From: Campylobacteraceae bacterium | GTDB taxonomy: Bacteria; Campylobacterota; Campylobacteria; Campylobacterales; Sulfurospirillaceae | Assembly: GCA_027011025.1 (NCBI GenBank) | Contig: JALVAU010000178.1 | Coordinates: forward strand, 1 to 9,070 | Length of the DNA stretch: 9,070 nt | Reading direction: 5' to 3' | Shown here: in pieces, positions 1 to 5,425 of the stretch | Layout: every line of letters starts with the position of its first letter | Position numbering within the stretch: the first letter of the stretch is position 1 | The notes under the pieces: generated by a model | What the model was told of the DNA's origin: nothing | The model's database searches: none | What the model saw: the letters and a program-made list of their open reading frames with translations, nothing else | Made by a program: the position numbers and the translations under genes

Positions 1-371
1 TCTCTAACATATGAAAAAGATGTAAAATTTAACAATATATAAATTACAGTGATAAATAAAGAGCTTAGAAATATGGGTTTCAATACTTTTTGTTTGCCTA
101 TTCCAAAAGACAACATACTCACTAATTCATTCATCTTTATCATTGAAATCATTGTGACAATTACAGCAAATATTATGGATAAAGGTAGTACATAGTTGAT
201 GGCATACATACTTTGAAACATAACATATAAGATTTGTAAATTTGCAGAATTTGGTAATTTTTTGTATGTTGTCAGCAGATCAATACTCACATAAAATAGT
301 TCTAATGCAAAAAATATTATGAAAAAGTTCTTTAGATACCTACCTATAACATACTTTTGGTATATTTTCAT
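1..371 (-). CDS. LptF/LptG-family (YjgP/YjgQ) permease, N-terminal part, cut by window edge
   Basis: This is the first 123 residues of an inner-membrane protein that runs off the left edge. It begins MKIYQKYVIGRYLKNF, followed by a hydrophobic segment at about residues 14-33, a second at about 58-79 and a third at about 100-117. The short stretch around NELVSMLSFGIGKQKV (81-96), just after the second segment, resembles the cytoplasmic loop of LptF/LptG proteins. In that family the two permeases and LptB form the ABC transporter that extracts lipopolysaccharide from the inner membrane. The start ATG at 371-369 shares an ATGA overlap with the pth stop, which suggests translational coupling; no strong Shine-Dalgarno is seen. 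LptF and LptG cannot be told apart from this fragment. A permease of this type downstream of pth is, as I recall, also found in Campylobacter and Helicobacter. Family call fairly sure. Confidence 0.8.
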   Translation of the reverse strand, partial: MKIYQKYVIGRYLKNFFIIFFALELFYVSIDLLTTYKKLPNSANLQILYVMFQSMYAINYVLPLSIIFAVIVTMISMIKMNELVSMLSFGIGKQKVLKPIFLSSLFITVIYILLNFTSFSYVR

Positions 372-931
372 TCATTTTCTTTTTTTGCTTTAAGGCTATA
401 TTGTTGCGATACCTCTCTTAGATTCTCTTTTGTCAAAACCAAACTTGCTTCTTTTGCATTTTTTATGATTTTTTCCAAATCTTCTTGTTGGTTTTTAGAA
501 AAATCTGATAAAACATGAGGAATTACCTTGTCTCTACTTTGTGGCTTACCTATGCCTATACGCACCCTTAGGTACTCATTGCCTATGCACTCATCTATAG
601 ATCTAAGTCCATTGTGTCCGCCATGACCGCCACCAAATTTAAATTTCAAAGTTCCAAACGGTAAATCTAAATCATCATGTATAATTACTATATTGTCTGG
701 CTTAAAGTAACTGTTGACTGCTTCTATACTTTGGCCTGAGAGGTTCATAAATGTCAGAGGCTTAAGAAGTAGTATGTTGGAGCTCTTATATAGAGCTCCT
801 CTAAAACTACTTTTGTTTATGCGGGTAAAAGGAAGAGTTAGCAGAAGAGAATCTATAACCATAAAACCTACATTGTGTCTATTATGCTTATACTTCTCCT
901 CTGGGTTACCTAATCCTACGATTAAATTCAT
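368..931 (-). CDS. pth: Peptidyl-tRNA hydrolase
   Basis: This cytoplasmic enzyme cleaves the ester bond of peptidyl-tRNAs released from stalled ribosomes and so recycles tRNA. The 187-residue protein has the usual family length and all recognisable active-site blocks: VGLGNP (5-10, substrate Asn9), RHNVGF with the catalytic His19, TFMNLSG (60-66), HDDLDLPFG (85-93, with the Asp that partners the catalytic His) and GGGHGGHNGLR (100-110, His103, His106 and Asn107). The C-terminus is Lys/Glu-rich. The start is fixed by the MNLIVGLGNP N-terminus. It lies 10 bp after the rplY stop with no good Shine-Dalgarno, so expression probably depends on readthrough or coupling from rplY. The stop overlaps the permease start by 4 bp. 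Pairing of rplY with pth is common in bacteria. Confidence 0.97.
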   Translation of the reverse strand: MNLIVGLGNPEEKYKHNRHNVGFMVIDSLLLTLPFTRINKSSFRGALYKSSNILLLKPLTFMNLSGQSIEAVNSYFKPDNIVIIHDDLDLPFGTLKFKFGGGHGGHNGLRSIDECIGNEYLRVRIGIGKPQSRDKVIPHVLSDFSKNQQEDLEKIIKNAKEASLVLTKENLREVSQQYSLKAKKENE

Positions 932-941
932 TAGATTAGCA

Positions 942-1478
942 CTATTTAGCTTTTATAACCCCGACAATTGCAATTCTATCTTCATCCATAATTTTAACTT
1001 TACTATCTGCTTTAATGTCTCTAACTAAAATAGTATCTCCGACATCCAAATCACTAACATCAAGTGTAAAGTTATCTGGAAGATTTTGAGCTGTACATTT
1101 TACGCAAAGTCTCTTTTTAGATTGTGCTAAAACACCCTTGTTTTTAAGCCCTTTTGGAGTTCCTGTGATTAAAACAGGAACCAAATATTTACTTAAAACA
1201 TCTGGCAATGCAACTCTTAAATCAACATGCAAAAATTTACTTTTTACAGGATCTTTTTGATACTCTTGAATTACGACATTCAACTCTTGCTCCCCTACTT
1301 TTACAGGAAATGCGAGTGTTGTTTTATTTCTAACTGCTTTTATGAACTCATTCTCTTTGAATGCGGCATTGATATTCTCTATCCCTTTTCCATAAATGTT
1401 GGCAATTAGATAACCATTTCTTCTAAGCTCTTTAGTAGCTTGCTTTGTGATACTCTCTCTAACTATGCCTTCTAACAT
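942..1478 (-). CDS. rplY: 50S ribosomal protein L25, long CTC/TL5 form
   Basis: This 5S rRNA-binding protein of the large subunit is of the long type. An N-terminal L25 beta-barrel (about residues 1-90, with the conserved FLHVDLR at about 82-88) is followed by a C-terminal TL5/CTC domain (about 95-178). The latter includes [13 protein letters not shown] and the [16 protein letters not shown] segment. At 178 residues it matches the general-stress CTC-type homologues rather than the roughly 95-residue E. coli form. The start is supported by a clear AGGA (complement of 1484-1487) 5 nt upstream of the ATG. A promoter-like -10 lies just upstream and pth follows closely, so rplY probably opens its own transcription unit. 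Two cysteines sit close together in the C-terminal domain (LCVKC), which I note without assigning a role. Confidence 0.96.
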   Translation of the reverse strand: MLEGIVRESITKQATKELRRNGYLIANIYGKGIENINAAFKENEFIKAVRNKTTLAFPVKVGEQELNVVIQEYQKDPVKSKFLHVDLRVALPDVLSKYLVPVLITGTPKGLKNKGVLAQSKKRLCVKCTAQNLPDNFTLDVSDLDVGDTILVRDIKADSKVKIMDEDRIAIVGVIKAK

Positions 1479-1510
1479 AACTGTCCTTTTAAAATTTTTT
1501 TAAGCTTGTG

Positions 1511-1520
1511 ATTATACAAA
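1511..1520 (-). promoter_or_regulatory. Predicted -10 box of the rplY-pth promoter
   Basis: Read on the minus strand, the 65-bp gap between pilT and rplY contains TTTGTATAAT, an extended -10 with a perfect TATAAT preceded by TG and a T-run. It starts about 40 bp upstream of the rplY ATG. No good -35 is spaced correctly; the nearest candidate, TTATCA (1542-1537), is 20 bp away. A weak -35 is normal for Campylobacterota vegetative promoters. It suggests rplY can be transcribed independently of serB-tal-pilT. Confidence 0.65.
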
Positions 1521-1543
1521 AATAAAACTAAAATATTGATAAA

Positions 1544-2734
1544 TCACTTTTTTAAACCAACGATATCCTTATCAATATTTTCTATCTCAAAATCTGATAA
1601 TCGTCTTTTCTCCATTGTTTTTTGGGCATCGTAATAGTCTAGATCCATCAAAAGATCATTTTTACTCGTAGAGTTAGATAGCGCCTCTTTTTTAGAAATA
1701 ATACCTTTAGCATAAAGTTCTAAAAGAGCCTGATCAAATGTTTGACAACCGTAAATATCTTTTCCCTCTTTTATGGCATCTGTTATCTCACCATCTCTAC
1801 CCTCTAAAATTAAACTCTCAATCCTTGCATTTTTAACCAATATTTCTACTGCTGCTGTTCTTTTTCCCTCCACTGTTCTTACTAACCTTTGAGATACAAC
1901 GCCTTGCAGGGTTGAAGCTAAACTCATTTTTATCCTATTTTGATCATGCCCTGGAAACATTCCCAAGATTCTGCCTATCGTCTCCTTTGCATCCACTGTA
2001 TGTAGAGTTGAGAGGACTAGATGTCCTGTCTCTGCTGCATGCATTGCTATCTCTATTGTCTCTAAATCTCTCATCTCACCAACCAAAATAACATCTGGGT
2101 CTTCCCTCAGAGCCGCTCTTAGAGAGTCAGCAAAATTAAGAGCATCTTGCCCTATACCTCTTTGGTTTATGATAGATTTATCATCCTTATATATGAATTC
2201 CACTGGATCTTCTATCGTAATAATATGTTTTGAAAATTGTTTGTTTATACTATTTATCATCGAAGCCAAAGTTGTTGTTTTACCACTCCCTGTTGGACCT
2301 GTTACCAAGACTAATCCTCTAGGAATAGAGCAAAAATCTCTAACACTCTTAGGAAGACTCAATGACTCTATTGTAGGTAAAACCGCGGGAATTGCCCTAA
2401 AAACGGCAGATATTCCATCAATCTGAAAAAATATATTTACCCTGAAACGAAAATCATCATTTAACTTGTAGGTAAAATCTAGGTTTTTATTTTCCACTAA
2501 TTCAACAAATCTTGTACGAAGCAACTCTTTTGCTAATGTAATACTATCTTTATGGGTTAAAACCTCTTTTGACAATGAAACTATTTGTCCATTAATCCTA
2601 CCCCTAATGTTTGACCCGCTCTTTACATGTAGATCACTCCCATTGTTTTCAAGTAATTTACTAAGATAAAATCTTAGTTTTTTTGTCATTTCAAAAGTTA
2701 ACTCGTCTATATTGATAGTGTAAAAATCTTTCAT
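1544..2734 (-). CDS. pilT: PilT/PilU-type twitching-motility ATPase
   Basis: This is a hexameric secretion-type ATPase, in its family the motor that retracts type IV pili at the cytoplasmic side of the inner membrane. Visible parts are a PAS-like N-terminal domain with SDLHVKSG (33-40), Walker A GPTGSGKTT (146-154), the Asp box IITIEDPVEF (171-180), Walker B DPDVILVGEMRD (212-223, Glu220) and the His box TGHLVLSTLHT (236-246). It is 396 residues, somewhat longer than typical PilT, with extra residues at the N-terminus and a charged tail after residue 365. The PilT AIRNLIRE signature is replaced by ARIESLILEG (303-312), and QTFDQALLELY (331-341) follows, which leaves PilU as an alternative. 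The start is 2 bp after the tal stop with only a poor Shine-Dalgarno; Met16 is an alternative start. No other pilus gene is in the window. Confidence 0.88.
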   Translation of the reverse strand: MKDFYTINIDELTFEMTKKLRFYLSKLLENNGSDLHVKSGSNIRGRINGQIVSLSKEVLTHKDSITLAKELLRTRFVELVENKNLDFTYKLNDDFRFRVNIFFQIDGISAVFRAIPAVLPTIESLSLPKSVRDFCSIPRGLVLVTGPTGSGKTTTLASMINSINKQFSKHIITIEDPVEFIYKDDKSIINQRGIGQDALNFADSLRAALREDPDVILVGEMRDLETIEIAMHAAETGHLVLSTLHTVDAKETIGRILGMFPGHDQNRIKMSLASTLQGVVSQRLVRTVEGKRTAAVEILVKNARIESLILEGRDGEITDAIKEGKDIYGCQTFDQALLELYAKGIISKKEALSNSTSKNDLLMDLDYYDAQKTMEKRRLSDFEIENIDKDIVGLKK

Positions 2735-2736
2735 TT

Positions 2737-3726
2737 TTAACCGCCTAATGTTTCTAAAATTTCTCCGAAAGCCTCTTTAAAAGAGATTAAGCCCTCTTGC
2801 ATCAATTCATCACAAACAACACTTAGATCGACTCCACTCTCTTTAATTCTCTTAAGCAGCAAATCGGTATCTTCCCCTATTTTTATTTTACTGTTTATCT
2901 TATTTGAGTGTATAAAATATTTTATTGTAGCAAGCGGTGCGGTATTTATAGAGTTTTTCAAAAGTAGTTCTCTTATATAGTAATCTGCCTCTAAATCATC
3001 ACCCTTTACACCAGTACTTGCAAAAAGAGTCCTTATATTTTCCAATCCATAACTCTCTACAAGCTCATAAACTTTGATAGCATTGCAAATACCAACCTTG
3101 GATGTTGGAATACCTTTGTTTTTTAGTTGTTTATCAAGTTTTCTATCAAATCTACTTACAAAGACACTGATAACAGCTTTTGGAACACTCTTTCCTTGAA
3201 AAAGTTTAGTACCTTCACTAAGGGCATCCATGCATTTTTTTGCCTGTTGTGTTGAGAAAATCAGTGTTGCATTTACATTTATACCATCACTTATAAGCGC
3301 CTTCATGGCATCATATCCTGCTTGTGTAGCAGGAACTTTTATCATAACATTTGGCATGTTAATCTGAGAAAAAAGTCTCTTTCCCTCAGCTATAGTAGCT
3401 TTGGCATCATCACATAAAAAAGGATCAACTTCTATACTGATAAAACCATCATCTCCCCTGTTATATAGTGGGAGTAGTCTCTTGGCAGCTTTTTTTATAT
3501 CCTTGATAGCCAAGGTTTCGTAAATCTCCTTTGGACTCTTTTTGGCTAAAGATTTTATATCATCTTTATATGCTTTAGAAGTTAATATCGCTGATTTAAA
3601 GATTGCTGGATTACTTGTAGCCCCATTTATAATACCTCTATCAATCAACTCAACAAATTCGCCATCTAAAAAACTTCTCTCTACGAAATCACACCATAAT
3701 GAAAACTTCAAATCTTCTATATACAT
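2737..3726 (-). CDS. tal: Transaldolase
   Basis: Transaldolase of the non-oxidative pentose phosphate pathway; it moves a dihydroxyacetone unit from sedoheptulose 7-phosphate to glyceraldehyde 3-phosphate. The 329 residues fit the bacterial transaldolase type known from Campylobacter and Helicobacter. Visible blocks are NGATSNPAIFKSA (34-46), SIEVDP (97-102) and PNVMIKVPAT (125-134), where Lys130 is the expected Schiff-base lysine. After these come INVNATLIFS (149-158), VSVFVSRFD (186-194) and FASTGVK (235-241). The N-terminus MYIEDLKFSLWCDFVERSF is typical. Its first 10 bp overlap the end of serB, and pilT begins 2 bp after its stop, so the three genes should be co-transcribed and possibly translationally coupled. 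The active-site motifs appear intact. Confidence 0.95.
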   Translation of the reverse strand: MYIEDLKFSLWCDFVERSFLDGEFVELIDRGIINGATSNPAIFKSAILTSKAYKDDIKSLAKKSPKEIYETLAIKDIKKAAKRLLPLYNRGDDGFISIEVDPFLCDDAKATIAEGKRLFSQINMPNVMIKVPATQAGYDAMKALISDGINVNATLIFSTQQAKKCMDALSEGTKLFQGKSVPKAVISVFVSRFDRKLDKQLKNKGIPTSKVGICNAIKVYELVESYGLENIRTLFASTGVKGDDLEADYYIRELLLKNSINTAPLATIKYFIHSNKINSKIKIGEDTDLLLKRIKESGVDLSVVCDELMQEGLISFKEAFGEILETLGG

Positions 3727-4346
3727 AGTTTATCCTCTAATATTTTAGTTAAATCTTTTTCATCAATCACAATATTTGCCTCTTTTTTTAAAATATCTTT
3801 TGCACAAAATGCGACTCTGGTTTTTGCATATTTGAACATAGAGACATCATTAGCCCCATCTCCAACAACCATTGTAGAATTCTCATCAATTTGAAACAGA
3901 GATTGTAATCTTTGCAACATATCTCCTTTAGAGAATCCGAACATCATATCTCCTCCAACTTCACCTGTAAGAATTTCGCTCTTTACATGTAGAGTATTTG
4001 AAAAATCTGCATCAAAACCCAATATCTCTTTTGCATAGCTCGTTGCATTTCTAAAACCACCACTAAAGACTACGACACTATAGCCTCTCTTTTTAAGCTC
4101 TTTTATCGTATCTTTTGCTCCTGGCATATATGGTAGGTTATGGCATATTTCATCCACTCTTTTCTTACTTAATCCTTTTAAAAATTTCACTCTTTGGGTA
4201 AGGCTCTCAAAAAAATCTATCTCTCCTTGCATGGCTCTGTTTGTAATCAAAGAGACCTTCTCTTCAAAATTCAACTCTTTTGCTAAAAAATCTATGGTCT
4301 CGCCATCCATCAAAGTTGAATCAAAATCAAAAACACATAATTTCAT
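3717..4346 (-). CDS. serB: Phosphoserine phosphatase
   Basis: This HAD-superfamily phosphatase makes L-serine from O-phosphoserine, the last step of serine synthesis. With the start used here it has 209 residues, the size of the single-domain archaeal/epsilon form. HAD motif I is DFDSTLMDGE (7-16, nucleophile Asp7 and general acid Asp9). Motif II is the Ser of SGGF (95-98), the motif III lysine is in SKGD (139-142), and motif IV is VGDGANDVSMF (161-171). The reading frame is open to an ATG at 4439, but the start at 4346 is preferred. AGGA (complement of 4355-4358) lies 8 nt before it, the N-terminus matches the family, and the predicted promoter lies inside the longer version. Its end overlaps tal by 10 bp. 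Confidence 0.95.
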   Translation of the reverse strand: MKLCVFDFDSTLMDGETIDFLAKELNFEEKVSLITNRAMQGEIDFFESLTQRVKFLKGLSKKRVDEICHNLPYMPGAKDTIKELKKRGYSVVVFSGGFRNATSYAKEILGFDADFSNTLHVKSEILTGEVGGDMMFGFSKGDMLQRLQSLFQIDENSTMVVGDGANDVSMFKYAKTRVAFCAKDILKKEANIVIDEKDLTKILEDKLCI

Positions 4347-4378
4347 ATTATTTATCCTGCTTGTAAAATATTGTAACA

Positions 4379-4407
4379 ATTCTACATTAAATTGTTTAAT
4401 AAACCAA
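4379..4407 (-). promoter_or_regulatory. Predicted promoter of serB-tal-pilT
   Basis: The minus strand has TGTAGAAT, an extended -10 (TAGAAT at 4384-4379), with TTGGTT (4407-4402) 17 bp upstream as a partial -35. Transcription would start near 4372, giving a leader of about 26 nt before the serB ATG at 4346. It is divergent to the promoter of the RRM gene, and the two -10 boxes are about 75 bp apart across very A/T-rich DNA. Confidence 0.55.
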
Positions 4408-4432
4408 TAAAAAAAATATTTTAGAAATTTTA

Positions 4433-4462
4433 TTAGCAAAATAGACTTTTTTATAGTATAAT
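4433..4462 (+). promoter_or_regulatory. Predicted promoter of the RRM RNA-binding protein gene
   Basis: A perfect TATAAT lies at 4457-4462 on the plus strand. TTAGCA (4433-4438, four of six matches to TTGACA) is 18 bp upstream, with a T-run between. The start site would be near 4469, leaving a leader of about 114 nt before the ATG at 4583, long for such a small gene. The structured element at 4474-4558 begins within about 5 nt of that start. Confidence 0.6.
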
Positions 4463-4473
4463 ACTTGTCTTAC

Positions 4474-4558
4474 TATATTAATCAATAATACTATACATTT
4501 TATAAGTGGGTATTTTATGAATATGAGCAGAGGATTTGTATGTTTGTTGATTAGTATA
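4474..4558 (+). promoter_or_regulatory. Long inverted repeat in the RRM gene leader, possible RNA regulatory hairpin
   Basis: TATATTAATCAATAA (4474-4488) can pair along its whole length with TTGTTGATTAGTATA (4544-4558): 15 consecutive pairs, two of them G-U. After a small internal loop, 4492-4497 pairs with 4537-4542 for six more (one G-U). This leaves an apical loop of about 39 nt, 4498-4536. The two mismatches to a perfect DNA palindrome are both G-U compatible, which favours function as RNA over a protein-binding DNA palindrome. The hairpin ends about 10 nt before the Shine-Dalgarno (4569-4573) and does not cover it. Matching no riboswitch or thermometer class I know, it remains a structural prediction. 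Confidence 0.45.
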
Positions 4559-4570
4559 AAATTATTTTAA
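4517..4570 (+). CDS. Possible 17-codon leader ORF upstream of the RRM gene
   Basis: ATG at 4517 opens a frame encoding MNMSRGFVCLLISIKLF, ending in TAA at 4568-4570. The start lies in the apical loop of the predicted leader hairpin, and codons 10 to 14 run through its 3' arm. The stop directly abuts the downstream Shine-Dalgarno (TAAGGA). Ribosomes translating it would open the helix and terminate at the entry site of the main gene, an arrangement seen in coupled leader peptides. Its own ribosome site is weak: only GTGGG 7 nt upstream. At this length an ORF in A/T-rich DNA can arise by chance, so this is tentative. Confidence 0.25.
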   Translation: MNMSRGFVCLLISIKLF

Positions 4571-4582
4571 GGACAAGACAAG

Positions 4583-4861
4583 ATGCAAATTTATGTTGGA
4601 AACATTTCCTATTCAACAACAGAGGAAGGTTTAGAAAACCTATTCAGCCAGTATGGTGAAGTAGAAGCAGTAAAAATTATTACTGATAGAGAGACAGGTA
4701 GAGCAAAAGGGTTTGGATTTATTACTATGAATGACGATGCAGCAGCTCAAAATGCAATAGATGAATTAAACGAAAAAGAATTCGAAGGAAGAACTCTTAG
4801 AATTAATGAAGCTAGACCAAGAGAAGAGAGACCAAAAAGAAATTTTAACAATAGATTCTAA
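4583..4861 (+). CDS. Small single-RRM RNA-binding protein
   Basis: A 92-residue protein consisting of almost nothing but one RNA recognition motif. RNP2 is IYVGNI (3-8) and RNP1 is KGFGFITM (42-49), where the last position is Met instead of the usual aromatic. Tyr4, Phe44 and Phe46 are the expected RNA-stacking aromatics. It ends in a short basic tail (RPREERPKRNFNNRF) rather than the long Gly-rich tail of some bacterial relatives. Related small RRM proteins in cyanobacteria are cold- or stress-induced and bind mRNA; no target is known from this sequence. The start has AAGGA (4569-4573) 9 nt upstream. It is the lone clear plus-strand gene, divergent from serB and convergent with cheW. It has its own promoter and a structured leader, so it is likely regulated post-transcriptionally, perhaps by its own product (inference). 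Confidence 0.93.
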   Translation: MQIYVGNISYSTTEEGLENLFSQYGEVEAVKIITDRETGRAKGFGFITMNDDAAAQNAIDELNEKEFEGRTLRINEARPREERPKRNFNNRF

Positions 4862-4876
4862 ATTTCAACACTACGC

Positions 4877-4908
4877 AAGATAATCTTACTAAAATGTATG
4901 ATTATCTT
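4877..4908 (+). terminator. Candidate weak terminator of the RRM gene
   Basis: AAGATAATC (4877-4885) and GATTATCTT (4900-4908) form a perfect 9-bp stem with a 14-nt loop, 15 bp after the RRM stop codon. It is followed on the plus strand only by the interrupted T-run CTTAATT, and the stem is A/T-rich, so termination here is probably partial. The next hairpin at 4918-4943 may complete it. Confidence 0.4.
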
Positions 4909-4917
4909 CTTAATTAA

Positions 4918-4943
4918 AAAGAGAGATTTAAAAATCTCTCTTT
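4918..4943 (-). terminator. Rho-independent terminator of the che operon, overlapping the cheW stop
   Basis: AAAGAGAGATTT (4918-4929) pairs with AAATCTCTCTTT (4932-4943) in a perfect 12-bp stem with almost no loop. On the minus strand it runs into TTTTTAATT, a good U-tract when the flanking A/T pairs of the stem are counted. The hairpin lies partly within cheW: the last codons (Lys-Arg-Asp-Phe) form one arm and the TAA stop (4930-4928) sits at the tip. On the plus strand it is followed by the weaker TAATAATG and may still serve as a second stop for RRM-gene transcription. Confidence 0.8.
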
Positions 4944-5425
4944 AATAATGCCTCAACTTTTAAGATTGTGAGCATACTATCATCCCTTTTACCAACACCA
5001 TATATCATCCCTGTTTCAGAGTGTATAGTCTCAGGTGGCGGATCGATTCTGTCTCTCTTTATTCTGATAGCTTCAGTAAGTCTATCTATCACAAATCCAG
5101 CAATATTTTCTTTGCCTTTTAATACAATATATCTTGTATCATCGCTTTGCTTTGCAGATTCTAAATTAAATTTTTTTCTAAGATCGATTAGCGGTATAAC
5201 ATCACCTCTTAGATTAAAGACTCCAAGCACATAATCAGGAACTTGTGGTACTCTTGTATATTCTATGGGTTTTATAATCTCTTGAATACTTAAAATTGGT
5301 ATAGCATACTCTTCATTTCCTATTATAAAGCCCACTAATTGCACTACATCATCTATAACTTTCTCGGGCTCACTTATCTGCTTCTGTTGTTTTTGTAAAA
5401 CTTTGTTCAATTGATCATTCATCAT
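4928..5425 (-). CDS. cheW: Chemotaxis coupling protein CheW
   Basis: CheW links chemoreceptors to the CheA kinase in the membrane-associated signalling array. The 165-residue protein has an N-terminal Gln/Lys-rich extension of about 26 residues, then a single CheW domain. That domain contains YAIPILSIQEII (40-51), VFNLRGDVIPLIDLRKKF (69-86, with the NLRG receptor/CheA contact motif) and the C-terminal ILKVEALL. It begins directly after the cheA stop (TAAATGATG). A GGAG (complement of 5432-5429) lies 3 nt from the first ATG and 6 nt from the second (5422-5420), so translation may actually begin at Met2. It is last in the cheV-cheA-cheW order; its end lies in the terminator hairpin. Confidence 0.96.
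   Translation of the reverse strand: MMNDQLNKVLQKQQKQISEPEKVIDDVVQLVGFIIGNEEYAIPILSIQEIIKPIEYTRVPQVPDYVLGVFNLRGDVIPLIDLRKKFNLESAKQSDDTRYIVLKGKENIAGFVIDRLTEAIRIKRDRIDPPPETIHSETGMIYGVGKRDDSMLTILKVEALLKRDF

Noticed and set aside
714..1028. Plus-strand open frame of 104 codons opposite pth and the end of rplY
   Set aside because: It lies antisense to two well-supported genes, has no family motifs and no convincing ribosome site, and is explained by the codon bias of the opposite strand.
1484..1504. A/T palindrome upstream of rplY considered as a pilT terminator
   Set aside because: It consists only of A and T runs, lies downstream of the rplY -10 box within the rplY leader, and has no G/C in the stem, so it is unlikely to terminate transcription.
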